Shown here in pieces: positions 8,950-16,976 of a stretch of DNA of 64,000 nucleotides. This stretch comes from Trinickia terrae. Lineage in GTDB: Bacteria; Pseudomonadota; Gammaproteobacteria; Burkholderiales; Burkholderiaceae. The translations under genes and the position numbers were made by a program. Position 1 is the stretch's first letter. Each line of letters begins with the position of its first letter. A model generated the notes under the pieces. It had not been told where the DNA came from, did not search any database, and saw nothing but the letters and a program-made list of their open reading frames with translations. The stretch spans positions 260,134-324,133 of the forward strand of contig NZ_SWJE01000005.1 in NCBI RefSeq assembly GCF_005144415.1, given 5' to 3'.

Positions 8950-10236
8950 ATGGTGACTGCGCTGCAGGAGACATCCGCGATTCCGGCGCCGCCCCCCGCC
9001 GGATTCGAACTCAGCGTGACTTCGGGGCTGCAGCGCTACGCCGTGCAGTTCAACGAGTTCGCGCTGACGAGTGCGTTCCAGCCGATCTTCAGCGTGTCGC
9101 ACATGCGCGCGGTGGGCTACGAAGGCCTGCTGCGCGCGCACGACGCGCTCGACCGCCCGGTGCCGGCACTCGACGTGTTCGGCGAGGCGGCGCGCCACGG
9201 CGAATTGCACCATCTCGACCGGCTCGCCCAGGCGCTGCATCTGGAGAACTTCAAGATGCTCGGCGCCGAGCGCGAGTGGCTGTTCCTGAACGTGCATCCC
9301 GGCGCGTTGACCGATCCGTATCACGCGGCGGTGCTGTTCGCGAACCTGAAGCGCCTCGCGCTTTCGCCGCGCCGCATCGTGCTCGAAGTGCTCGAGCAGC
9401 GCGCCGAGGACCTCGACAAGCTCGCCGAGGGCGTGCGCCAGTTCCGCGAGGAGGGCTTCCTGATCGCGCTCGACGATTTCGGCGCGGGCCATTCGAACAT
9501 CGAGCGGATCTGGCAGTTGAACCCGGACATCGTCAAGCTCGACCGCATCGTGCTTTCGCACGCGGCGCACCGCACGGAGATGGCAACGATCCTCCCGGGC
9601 CTCGTCTCGCTGCTGCACGAGGCCGGCAAGCTCGTGCTGATCGAGGGGATCGAGACCGAGCACGAGGCGCAGCTCGCGCTCGCCTGCGATGCGGACTTCG
9701 TGCAGGGCTATTTCTTCGGCCGCCCGAACCCGGGGCTCGCGGACGGCACGCAGGCGTCCGCCTGTATCGGCGAGCTCACCGAGCGCTACCGCGTGCAGAC
9801 CGAGGCGCGAGAGCGGCGCAACGCGAGCCGTCTCGCGCCTTATGTGCGGGCGTTCGAGCGGGCCGCGGAGCGGCTGGCGGCGGGCGAGCCGCTCGACGAG
9901 GTCTGCTGGAACTTCCTCGGGCTCGATCACGCGGCGCGCTGCTTCCTGCTCGATGCGAACGGGCGGCAGGCCGGCAGCAACATCGTGCTGCGCGCCGACC
10001 GCGCCGCGCGCGAGACGCGCTTTTCGCCGCTTGCCGACGCGCAGGGCGCCAACTGGCTGCGGCGGCCGTATTTCCGCGCCGCCATCGAGGCGCCGGAACG
10101 CGTGCACGTCACACGGCCCTATCTGTCGATCAACGAGGCGATGCCGTGCGTGACGCTGTCGGTGGCGACGCGCGTGGGCTCGCAGCTGTGCGTGCTGTGC
10201 GGCGATATCGACTGGGTCGAGGAGGCGCCGGCTTGA
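8950..10236 (+). CDS. EAL-domain protein, putative c-di-GMP phosphodiesterase
   Basis: The 428-residue product begins with an EAL domain (about residues 25-270). Catalytic and metal positions appear intact: YEGLLR (the ExLxR motif), Asn in FLNVHPGAL, Glu in EVLEQ, the Asp pair in ALDDFGAGHSN, Lys in VKLDR, Glu in IEGIETE, and QGYFFGRP. It may therefore hydrolyse c-di-GMP. There is no GGDEF domain. The C-terminal ~150 residues (YFRAAIEAPERVHVTRPYLS) resemble a small sensory domain seen after EAL in some proteobacterial proteins; I cannot name its ligand. ATG 8950 is chosen for its GAGG five bases upstream. Confidence 0.85.
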   Translation: MVTALQETSAIPAPPPAGFELSVTSGLQRYAVQFNEFALTSAFQPIFSVSHMRAVGYEGLLRAHDALDRPVPALDVFGEAARHGELHHLDRLAQALHLENFKMLGAEREWLFLNVHPGALTDPYHAAVLFANLKRLALSPRRIVLEVLEQRAEDLDKLAEGVRQFREEGFLIALDDFGAGHSNIERIWQLNPDIVKLDRIVLSHAAHRTEMATILPGLVSLLHEAGKLVLIEGIETEHEAQLALACDADFVQGYFFGRPNPGLADGTQASACIGELTERYRVQTEARERRNASRLAPYVRAFERAAERLAAGEPLDEVCWNFLGLDHAARCFLLDANGRQAGSNIVLRADRAARETRFSPLADAQGANWLRRPYFRAAIEAPERVHVTRPYLSINEAMPCVTLSVATRVGSQLCVLCGDIDWVEEAPA

Positions 10237-10293
10237 GGGCGTAGCGATCTCCATCGCGTACGATTGGCGCATTTTCGTTGGCGGACAGGGAAG

Positions 10294-11019
10294 ATGCGCG
10301 CACAACCGATTTTGCTCGAAGTCATCGCGACGACTGCCGCCGATGCGAAAGCCGCCGAGCGTGCCGGCGCCGACCGGCTCGAACTCGTCACCGCGATGGG
10401 CGAGGGGGGCTTGACGCCGAGCGTCGGCCTGATCGAAGCGGTGGTCGGCGCGGTGACGATTCCGGTCAACGTGATCGTGAGGCCGCACAGCCGCTCGTTC
10501 GTGTTCGATGCCGACGACTTCGCGGCCATGGCGCGCGACGTGCGCGCGGCGGCGATGGCCGGGGCGAACGGGGTCGTGACCGGCATGCTGACGGCATCGG
10601 GCGAGATCGACCGCGAGGGGTTGCGGCGCTTGAGCGATATCGCGAGCGAGGCCGGCGTGGCTGTCACGTTTCATCGCGCCTTCGATGAGACGCGCGATCT
10701 CGCCGAGGCGTTCGACGTGCTGCTCGGGTTCGATGCGGTGACGACCGTGCTGACTTCGGGCGGAAAGCCATCGGCGCTCGACGCGCGGGAGACGGTCGCC
10801 GAACTCGTGCGGCGATCGCGCGGCACGCGGTGCACGGTGCTGGCAGGCGCGGGGCTGACGATCGGCGCGGTGGCGGGCTTCGTGCGCGATACCGGTGTCG
10901 ATGCGGTGCACTTCGGCAGCGGGGTTCGGATCGGCGGCAGCGGATTGGGCGCGGTCGATGAGGCGCGCGTCGTTCAAGTGCGCGCGGCGCTGGATGCGGT
11001 GACCGGTGTTCAAACGTAG
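10294..11019 (+). CDS. cutC: CutC family protein (copper homeostasis protein)
   Basis: CutC is a TIM-barrel protein historically linked to copper tolerance; its biochemical activity remains uncertain. The 241-residue product has the family landmarks: ILLEVIATTAADA at the start, AGADRLELV, MGEGGLTPS, VNVIVRPHSRSFVF, FHRAFDE (conserved His/Arg), VLTSGG and the barrel end VDAVHFGSG. The start ATG at 10294 has AGGGAAG just upstream. It lies 57 bases after the EAL gene on the same strand, possibly in one transcript, and is convergent with symE. Confidence 0.93.
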   Translation: MRAQPILLEVIATTAADAKAAERAGADRLELVTAMGEGGLTPSVGLIEAVVGAVTIPVNVIVRPHSRSFVFDADDFAAMARDVRAAAMAGANGVVTGMLTASGEIDREGLRRLSDIASEAGVAVTFHRAFDETRDLAEAFDVLLGFDAVTTVLTSGGKPSALDARETVAELVRRSRGTRCTVLAGAGLTIGAVAGFVRDTGVDAVHFGSGVRIGGSGLGAVDEARVVQVRAALDAVTGVQT

Positions 11020-11042
11020 AGGGCGGCCCCCGCTGGCGACAG

Positions 11043-11065
11043 GAACCCGGTTTTGAACCGGGTTC
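11043..11065. terminator. Strong hairpin between convergent cutC and symE
   Basis: Two perfect 10-base arms, GAACCCGGTT and AACCGGGTTC, surround a three-base loop. The hairpin lies between the stop codons of two convergent genes and has no long T-run. It is probably a shared terminator or transcript-end stabiliser. Confidence 0.6.
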
Positions 11066-11082
11066 ACTGCCTGCGTGGTCGC

Positions 11083-11310
11083 TTAAGCAGGCGTGATCAC
11101 AAGCCGCTCGTGTTGGACTTCGATCTTGAGACGCTGCCCAGGCTTGAAGCCGGCGTGCCCAAGCCAACAGCCGGAGACCTTGAACCAGGGGTAGAGAGGC
11201 GGATCGGTGCGATAGCCGTGCAACTTCCAACGGCGGTAGCGCCACGATTGCTGAATCGTGACATGTCGCTCGGGAAGAGCGGGACGTGGGGTAACATTGG
11301 CGTCAGCCAC
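11083..11310 (-). CDS. symE: SymE-like toxin (type I toxin-antitoxin family)
   Basis: This 75-residue protein matches the SymE toxin family, small AbrB-fold-related proteins that act on RNA or nucleic acid and are silenced by a cis-antisense RNA in E. coli. Visible family features are a strand-rich core (HVTIQQSWRYRRWKLHGYR), the central WFKVSGCWLGHAGFKPGQRL and a closing IEVQHERLVITPA. The start is a GTG with AGGAG six bases upstream, which decides it over the in-frame Met-less alternatives. A SymR-like antisense RNA would be encoded on the plus strand across 11.3 kb, but I cannot identify it by sequence. A LexA-like box lies about 140 bases upstream. Confidence 0.8.
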   Translation of the reverse strand: MADANVTPRPALPERHVTIQQSWRYRRWKLHGYRTDPPLYPWFKVSGCWLGHAGFKPGQRLKIEVQHERLVITPA

Positions 11311-11448
11311 GGTTGACTCCTGTGGTGAGTTGGCTGTGGTCAGCGGGTCGTGAGTGTTGGTAGCACTTGCGGCCCGCGCTGCGTTTACGGCATCAGATGC
11401 GTGTGTGCCTCCTGTGCAAGCGGTTGGGTTTGGCGGAAGTCATCGAAT

Positions 11449-11468
11449 CACTGTATGGATAATCAGTT
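11449..11468. promoter_or_regulatory. Candidate LexA (SOS) box upstream of symE
   Basis: CACTGTATGGATAATCAGTT resembles the LexA operator pattern CTGT-N8-ACAG with one mismatch in the second half (TCAG). A short inverted repeat GGATAA/TTATCC overlaps it. E. coli symE is under LexA control, which makes this placement suggestive. It is a short match and could be chance. Confidence 0.3.
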
Positions 11469-11703
11469 ATCCGATCAACCTATCCGTTCGGCCGAGGGGT
11501 AAATGCGGGGAATCGGAATTAGTGAGACTGCGACCAGGGCTGTGGAACTGCAATTACCGAATTGCTGGGACTGGCCCGGGTTAAGCGTGTGGACAAGACC
11601 GAAGGGCAATAATCGACCCGTTGCGGTCCTTCGCGAGATTGATTAGGCTCCCCGAAAGCGGCCCTTCAACCTCTATACCTGGGGGGCGACCTTCCCAGGT
11701 TCG

Positions 11704-12609
11704 ATGTCCATTTCTAACATCAGGTGCGTCGGAGGCCGGGTGAACTTGCTTTGGTATTGGCTCGTAGAGCCGCACAGGGGCGGCCTTAACGACACGGGTC
11801 GGAATGCAGGACTGACGCAGGACGTAACGTTCCATGACGGATCGCACCTTGACGTTGCCGTCTATCTCGACGAGCACGCGCACCCCCACTTCGTTCGAGT
11901 GAGGGCATTCGACGCTGTTGACATCTACGACACCGCTCGTTTTCTAGACCACGTGTCGGTCCTCGCAGAACATATGCTATCCGTGTTGAAGGTGACATGG
12001 AGCGAGCGAACCGCCTACGTCCCGCTGAGTTTTTTCTGTCAGGAAGCTGAAGATGGTACGGGCGCGTCCATGCTGCTGCAGGATATGGGTGAAAGGGTGT
12101 TTGCTTGTGACGCGGCTCGGTCGCTCTTCGTCCACACGATGGAGGCAAGGCAGTCCCTGAGGCTGATCACCGATTCGCTAGACCCCGGCATCCCGGCTCA
12201 ATATCGGTATCTTTCGCTCTACAAATTCCTTGAGATTCGATATCGCAACGACAAGGACCATTGGGACTGGGACGCCCTAGAGGCGGCATGCGCGCCACAG
12301 CTAGAACAGTTTGCAGCTCTGAAACTCGACCGAGATCTTCGGGGTGAACTCGAGCATTTACGAGACAGCTGTGCTCACATCAAATCGGGGAAGGGCAATA
12401 AGCGGCGGCTCGGCGTGACTGCGCTCCATCCGAAGGCACGGCGAGAACTAGAGAGGTTCATGCCCATCATGGCTGAAATCTGCCGCGCCGTTTTCAATGC
12501 CGACATGGCGGGAAAGGTGGAACTCAATCAGCTAACGTGGACGCCGGGCTTACAGAAACCATCTACGCCGCAGGGAGACGCAGTGGGGCCGGAGGGAGCA
12601 CCGTCTTAG
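11704..12609 (+). CDS. Hypothetical protein, possibly MauJ-like
   Basis: The 301-residue product has no signal peptide or membrane segment. Its C-terminal half has a pattern I associate with proteins loosely annotated as methylamine utilisation protein MauJ: RYLSLYKFLEIRYRNDKDHW, then LRDSCAHIKSGKGNKRRLG and a helical end. There are no mau genes nearby, so that name would not imply methylamine metabolism. Base composition is less G/C biased than in the flanking core genes, and the gene sits alone beside symE and a repeat, which suggests horizontal acquisition. The ATG at 11704 has a weak AGG upstream; the exact start is uncertain. Confidence 0.6.
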   Translation: MSISNIRCVGGRVNLLWYWLVEPHRGGLNDTGRNAGLTQDVTFHDGSHLDVAVYLDEHAHPHFVRVRAFDAVDIYDTARFLDHVSVLAEHMLSVLKVTWSERTAYVPLSFFCQEAEDGTGASMLLQDMGERVFACDAARSLFVHTMEARQSLRLITDSLDPGIPAQYRYLSLYKFLEIRYRNDKDHWDWDALEAACAPQLEQFAALKLDRDLRGELEHLRDSCAHIKSGKGNKRRLGVTALHPKARRELERFMPIMAEICRAVFNADMAGKVELNQLTWTPGLQKPSTPQGDAVGPEGAPS

Positions 12610-13323
12610 CTGCTCCGAAATCACCTGAAGCGGGTCGTTCTCCACTGACAGCTATTGGCCGAACTGATACGGCTCCCACCTACGTCAGTCTCACGATTTC
12701 GTGGCGCCAAGCCGGCCACTCTCACGATTTCCGCGTCAAGACCCGAGCGCAATGCGACGAAATGATGGTTAAGCCAGTGATTCCTGGTGGGTCGCAGTCT
12801 CACTAATTCCGAGCTCCACCAGTAAAGACGTGCGGGCCGTTTGTCGCGCGCGGGGTGGGGCGACAAGGTCCGCCCTTGTCGCCCCTGAACCGCATCAGCC
12901 GCCGGAGCGGCCTCGTTCACGCATTGCGCATTGAACGATCAATTACTGGGCCGTTTCCTCCGCATGCGCCGTATCGCAAGACAAGGCTCGTCAGGCCTCT
13001 GCCGACAGTCAGCGCTAATTTGATTCGACTCGGCGTAATTCCGTGCCGCGTGCGAACGGGACGTACGGCGAGCGGAGACGGTAGCCCCCAAGACCGCTAC
13101 CCCGAACAGGACTGAGTGCGCTTCGGCCGAGGCCGTCCGCCGAGGACGCGCTTTTGGTTACTTTTGGCAAGGACAAAAGTGACCCCGGTCCCGGGGAGGG
13201 ACGGACTGTACGGAACGCTGCGAAATCAAAGTTGGACGATAACGGTAGCGGACCAACCCAACCCGAACGAACCGCCACGAAATCAAAGTTGCACGCCAAG
13301 CATGGACACGCCCTAGCCACGCC
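12610..13323. other. Gene-poor region containing repeat copy A
   Basis: No supported gene over about 710 bases. The left part (12610-13000) is featureless to me. The right part holds one copy of the ~230-bp repeat (13001-13234), followed by a degenerate segment in which the tail phrase GAAATCAAAGTTG occurs again near 13280. Confidence 0.55.
13001..13234 (+). repeat. ~230-bp structured repeat, copy A
   Basis: This sequence recurs at 22291-22507 (same strand) and, inverted, at 21965-22197. The best-conserved part starts at AGGACTGAGTG. It includes a hairpin, GGTTACTTTTG with CAAAAGTGACC across a 7-base loop, then a second palindrome around CCCCGGTCCCGGGG, and ends GAAATCAAAGTTG. Short reading frames inside are conserved between copies, but I treat them as by-products of the repeat. 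It lies just downstream of the holin-like genes. Confidence 0.85.
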
Positions 13324-13656
13324 CTAACCGCCCATCCGCGAAGCCTTCAGCGCCCTCCACAGCGACCGCATATCACCGCGCGTCGCCAGCACGAGAGCGA
13401 GCGTCAGTGCGTGCGGCAGCAGCTCGGACGGATCGACAGGCAGCCAATACCAGCCGCTCCAGACCCGCACCGCGATCGTCGTATAGACGAGCGCGATGCC
13501 GAGCCGCAGCGCGCGCGCGGGCCACGAAACCGGCGTGCCCGCCGCGATCGCCGGAAAGAGCAGCCGCAGCACGATCAGCGTCGCGATCACGCCGTCGGCG
13601 AGCACGAGAGACAGGTCGAGCCAGCCGTGCGCCGCGAAATAAGGAAAGAGCCGCAT
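13324..13656 (-). CDS. Three-helix holin-like membrane protein (P2-type)
   Basis: This 110-residue protein has three predicted membrane helices (LSLVLADGVIATLIVLRLLF, LGIALVYTTIAVRVW, LLPHALTLALVLAT). The WYWLPVDPSELLPHALTLAL region resembles the putative three-helix holin family found beside endolysin genes in P2-like phages. Holins form lesions in the inner membrane that let a muralytic enzyme reach the peptidoglycan. The ATG at 13656 lies four bases after the stop of the next holin-like gene, so the two are probably co-transcribed and may act as a holin/antiholin pair. No phage structural genes surround them. The role in chitinase release is inferred from context. Confidence 0.75.
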   Translation of the reverse strand: MRLFPYFAAHGWLDLSLVLADGVIATLIVLRLLFPAIAAGTPVSWPARALRLGIALVYTTIAVRVWSGWYWLPVDPSELLPHALTLALVLATRGDMRSLWRALKASRMGG

Positions 13657-13660
13657 CGCT

Positions 13661-14044
13661 TCATCCTTTGGGAAGTTTGTCGACGAGCCACGCGTAGAGC
13701 AGGTCGAGCGCCGGTCCGACATGACGTTCGCCCCAGTCGAGCGCAAGCACCGCGAAGCTCACGAGCGCCGCGCTCGCGGCGAATCCCGCGAACCACGAGT
13801 CGACGTGCGGATAGCGGGACACGATCCATTTCGCCAAAAAGTAGCCGCCCACGAGCGACACGACGAAGTACACGCACTTGCGCCAGCGCGTGGGCTCATG
13901 CGAGCGCGTGAGGTAGACGAGCGCGCCGCACGCGACCCCGAGCGCGATCGCGACGTCGGCCGGCATGTGCAGCGTGATGAAGGTGATGTCGTGCGCCGGG
14001 CCGGTGCCGGCATCCTGGATGGAGGAGTCGGGAGCAATCGGCAT
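13661..14044 (-). CDS. Putative holin, second membrane protein of the pair
   Basis: The product of about 127 residues has a polar N-terminus and three membrane helices (VAIALGVACGALVYLT, VYFVVSLVGGYFLAKWIV, FAASAALVSFAVLALDW). The segment WRKCVYFVVSLVGGYFLA matches the pattern of putative holins carried by P2-like phages, usually next to the three-helix type seen downstream. The start is uncertain: the ATG at 14044 is used, but an ATG at 14098 is in frame and neither has a good ribosome site. A strong hairpin at 14087 separates it from the chitinase gene, so its expression relative to the enzyme may be set there. It probably supplies the membrane step of a lysis-like export system. Confidence 0.72.
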   Translation of the reverse strand: MPIAPDSSIQDAGTGPAHDITFITLHMPADVAIALGVACGALVYLTRSHEPTRWRKCVYFVVSLVGGYFLAKWIVSRYPHVDSWFAGFAASAALVSFAVLALDWGERHVGPALDLLYAWLVDKLPKG

Positions 14045-14086
14045 GATCGGTATCGGTTCGGTATCGGTGCGAACGGGGCAAGGCGC

Positions 14087-14114
14087 GGCGTGCCGCAATG
14101 TTCCGCGGCACGCC
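14087..14114 (-). other. Hairpin between chitinase and holin genes
   Basis: Perfect 10-base arms, GGCGTGCCGC and GCGGCACGCC, flank an 8-base loop in the 99-base gap between the chitinase stop codon and the holin start. There is no T-run. It may be a processing or attenuation signal that keeps holin expression below that of the enzyme; that function is inference. Confidence 0.5.
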
Positions 14115-14143
14115 TGCCTGCCTACCTCAGCGGCGAGCCCGCA

Positions 14144-16795
14144 TCAGGCAAGGCCGAGATCCAGCCAGACCTTGCTGTCGCCGGACGCCTGCGTGCTGGT
14201 GTAGTCCGGATTGCCAGGCTCCTCGTTCGCATTGGCCCACCACTTGGCGCGGTACTTGTGCAGCGCACCGCCCTGGTAGCCGTTGGTCACTTCCGAGCCG
14301 GCGGAGTACCCCTGCGGTTTCCAGGTGCCGCCGCCGCCGCTGCCCTTCGCGAGCACGGTCAGCGTCACCGAGGCGACGTCCTTGTCGCCCGCGCCGCCGC
14401 TGCCCGTGACCGTCAGCGAGATCGCGTAGTCCGTGTCGACGCTGACGCTCGGCGCCGTCGCGGACGCCGTGGCGGTGTCGGAGCCGTCGAAGTCCAGCCC
14501 CCTCGCGGACCACTTGTAGAGCAGCTGCGCCGGGCCGGTGGAGCCGAGGCCGCTCAGGCTGATCGGCGAGCCGCTTTCGACCCGCGTCTTGCCCGTGATC
14601 GACGCGACCACCGTGCCGCCGCTCGTCGGGCTCACGTGGAGGTAGATCGCGCTCTGGTCGATTCGCGAGCCGTTCGACACCGTGAGCTTGACCCAGTAGT
14701 AGGTGTCGACGGCCACGGTCGGGGCGATGCCGCTCACCACGGCGTCGGTCGAACCGTGGAACGGGAAGCCCGTCGCATCCCACAGGTAGGTCAGCGCGTT
14801 GCCGTCGGGGTCGAACGATTGGTCGGCGGCCAGCGTGAAGCCGTCGCCCGATTCGAGCTCCAGCGTGATCCGCGCGACGGGCGGCGCGTCGCTGCGCGTC
14901 TTGACGACCAGCGTTTGCGAGGTCGAGCTCGTGCGGCCCTGGTTGTCCTTCACCGTGAGCGTGATTGAGAACGAGCCGGCCTCCGCGGGGGCCGTGCCGG
15001 AGACGATCGCCGTCGTCTTGCCGTCGACGAAGCTCAACGACGGCACGCTGCTCCACGCATAGGTCAGGCCGGTGCCGACCGAGCGCAGTCCGGTCAGCTC
15101 GACCGTGTCGCCCACGTACACCTCCTGCGGGCCGTCGATCACGGCGACGGGCGCCTGCGCGTCCACGTTGATGCCGTAGAAATAGAACGGCGACATGTCG
15201 ATCGCCTGCTTGCTGAGCGTGTTGCCGAGCCCTTCGCGCGCAGCGTTGGCGAGCACGCCGTTGTCCATCTCGATGGTCCAGGTGAACAGGCCGCCGAGCC
15301 CTTCCTTCTGCACGTACGCGCCTTTCTCCTTCACCGAGCGCGGCGTGTCGATCGACAGGTACAGCTGGAGCGCCGGGCTGTAGAGGTAGTCGGCGTTGGC
15401 TTGCAAGTCCGTGTAGACGTTGAAGCCGTTCATGCCGCTCTGCTTCTCCAGGTCGAGGAAGTTGTAGAGGATGTCGTAATACTCGCTCACGCCCGATTCG
15501 AACGTGCCGGTCGTCGTGCCCGTGCCCGGGTCGTAGGTGCCGGCGAGCGGCGACCAGCTCGAGATGTTCGCGTTGCGCAGGCTGCGGCTGTAGGCTGCGT
15601 AGCCGATGTAGATCTTCTTCGACTGGACGCCGCTCTTTTTCAGGTACTGGACCGCCGTGTCGATGCTGTGCTCGGTCTCGTCGTCCGGGTTGGAGCGGTA
15701 CAGGTTCGTGTGATGCGCGACCTTGGGCGCCCACGGCGTGCCGACGAAATCGTAGGTCATCAGGTTGATGCCCGTGACGCCCGCCGACAGCATCCCCGGA
15801 ATGTCCGCGAGCGCGAGCGATTCGAGCGACGCGCCCACCGCGATGCTGACTTCGACGCTCGGCAGCGCGGCCTTCAATTCGCGCACGAGCAGTTGGAAGT
15901 TGCCGGCGTCTTCAGGACCATGCGGGTTGCCGTTGCCGGGCATGCCCGGGTATTCCCAGTCCAGGTCGACGGCCGTGAACATCGGGAAGCGGGTGAGGAC
16001 GTAGGCGATGCTGGCGACCAGCGTGGCGCGCCGCGCCGGATCCGCGGCCAGCGCGTGGAACGCTTCGCTCATGGTCCAGCCGCCCAGGCTGAACGCGAGC
16101 TCCAGGCTGGGATTCTTCTGCTTCAGCAGACGCAGCCCGCCCAGCACGCCTTGCGCCTTGCTTTGCTCGAACAGCGCCTGATAGTCGTTGCTGACCCAGC
16201 CCGTGAAGCCGCAGTTGCGATACGAGGCGACGTCGCCCCACGCGTCGACGAAGGTCGCCTGGTTGGTGCTGCGGCCGAAATCGACGGCGGCCTGCGCGAT
16301 GATGTCCTTCTTCTCGCCCTGATCGCCGACGATGCCGGCGAAGCCGATCACGATCCGGTCGTAGGCCTTGGCGTCGAGCAGCATGAGATCGACGCCGCGT
16401 CCGCACTGGCTATCGCCGTAGCTGCCTTCGTAGCGTCCGTCGTACTGGGACCAGTCGGTGTAGTAGCCGAACACCTTGTACGCGTTCTTCTCATAGGTGT
16501 TGTAGACGCGTCTGGCGACCCGGCCGGACGTGTAGGAAAGCTTCTCGGCCTCCTTGGCCGGATCGTAGCCGTTCTGGCTGTACTTTTTCTCCGTCCCGCC
16601 CACGGAAAGCGGATAGTCCGTGTTGCCGGGATCGCTCGGATAGACGAGCTTGCTGCTTTGCCGGCCGCCCTTCACCTTCGGGCGCCATTTGCCCGAGAGC
16701 GCCGGCGCCGTGCCGACGGGGTCGCCCGGCTTGCTGCGAAAGACCGGCGCGCTGTCGCCTGCGCCGCCCTTGCCGTCGTTGTTCGATTGCGTCAT
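14144..16795 (-). CDS. GH18 chitinase of the toxin-complex-associated type, no signal peptide
   Basis: The 883-residue enzyme should hydrolyse chitin. Layout: a polar, glycine-rich N-terminus (1-85) with no signal peptide; a GH18 barrel (about 90-505) with YKVFGYYTDWSQYDGR, LAFSLGGWTMSEAF and the active-site stretch FTAVDLDWEYPG (proton donor Glu at about 281); three PKD/Ig-like modules (about 515-805); and a C-terminal CBM5/12 chitin-binding module (GYSAGSEVTNGYQGG, YRAKWWA). Wording such as SIDTPRSVKEKGAYVQKEGL and NAAREGLG closely recalls the chitinases of Yersinia entomophaga toxin complexes, which also lack signal peptides. The first Asp of the usual DxxDxDxE motif is Thr. ATG 16795 has GAGG upstream. 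Neighbouring holins and a muramidase suggest non-Sec release. Confidence 0.9.
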   Translation of the reverse strand: MTQSNNDGKGGAGDSAPVFRSKPGDPVGTAPALSGKWRPKVKGGRQSSKLVYPSDPGNTDYPLSVGGTEKKYSQNGYDPAKEAEKLSYTSGRVARRVYNTYEKNAYKVFGYYTDWSQYDGRYEGSYGDSQCGRGVDLMLLDAKAYDRIVIGFAGIVGDQGEKKDIIAQAAVDFGRSTNQATFVDAWGDVASYRNCGFTGWVSNDYQALFEQSKAQGVLGGLRLLKQKNPSLELAFSLGGWTMSEAFHALAADPARRATLVASIAYVLTRFPMFTAVDLDWEYPGMPGNGNPHGPEDAGNFQLLVRELKAALPSVEVSIAVGASLESLALADIPGMLSAGVTGINLMTYDFVGTPWAPKVAHHTNLYRSNPDDETEHSIDTAVQYLKKSGVQSKKIYIGYAAYSRSLRNANISSWSPLAGTYDPGTGTTTGTFESGVSEYYDILYNFLDLEKQSGMNGFNVYTDLQANADYLYSPALQLYLSIDTPRSVKEKGAYVQKEGLGGLFTWTIEMDNGVLANAAREGLGNTLSKQAIDMSPFYFYGINVDAQAPVAVIDGPQEVYVGDTVELTGLRSVGTGLTYAWSSVPSLSFVDGKTTAIVSGTAPAEAGSFSITLTVKDNQGRTSSTSQTLVVKTRSDAPPVARITLELESGDGFTLAADQSFDPDGNALTYLWDATGFPFHGSTDAVVSGIAPTVAVDTYYWVKLTVSNGSRIDQSAIYLHVSPTSGGTVVASITGKTRVESGSPISLSGLGSTGPAQLLYKWSARGLDFDGSDTATASATAPSVSVDTDYAISLTVTGSGGAGDKDVASVTLTVLAKGSGGGGTWKPQGYSAGSEVTNGYQGGALHKYRAKWWANANEEPGNPDYTSTQASGDSKVWLDLGLA

Positions 16796-16976
16796 GAGAA
16801 AACCTCGCTGAAAAGGATGGGATGTCGCCGATGACCGGCCAAGCCTCGATGCCGGGGCGACGGAGAAATCGTCCGGGAACGCGGCGGCGCGCAACATGGA
16901 GGATCGATGGAAGACGCGATGTCAGCGCGGCGGGGGCGAAGGGGCGCGATCGGACGCCGCCGTTTCCGGCGGCGCT

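Noticed and set aside
6820..11067. Very long minus-strand open frame across the permease, antiporter, EAL and cutC region
   Set aside because: It is the mirror of real genes in a G/C-rich genome, with Arg/Ala/His-rich translation and no domain. The true genes have motifs and ribosome sites.
11354..11584. Short plus-strand frame between symE and the MauJ-like gene
   Set aside because: No ribosome site or domain; it lies in regulatory-looking sequence.
13116..13316. Small protein-like frame inside repeat copies A and B
   Set aside because: The peptide is conserved only because the DNA repeat is. Different frames on both strands are equally open and there is no ribosome site.
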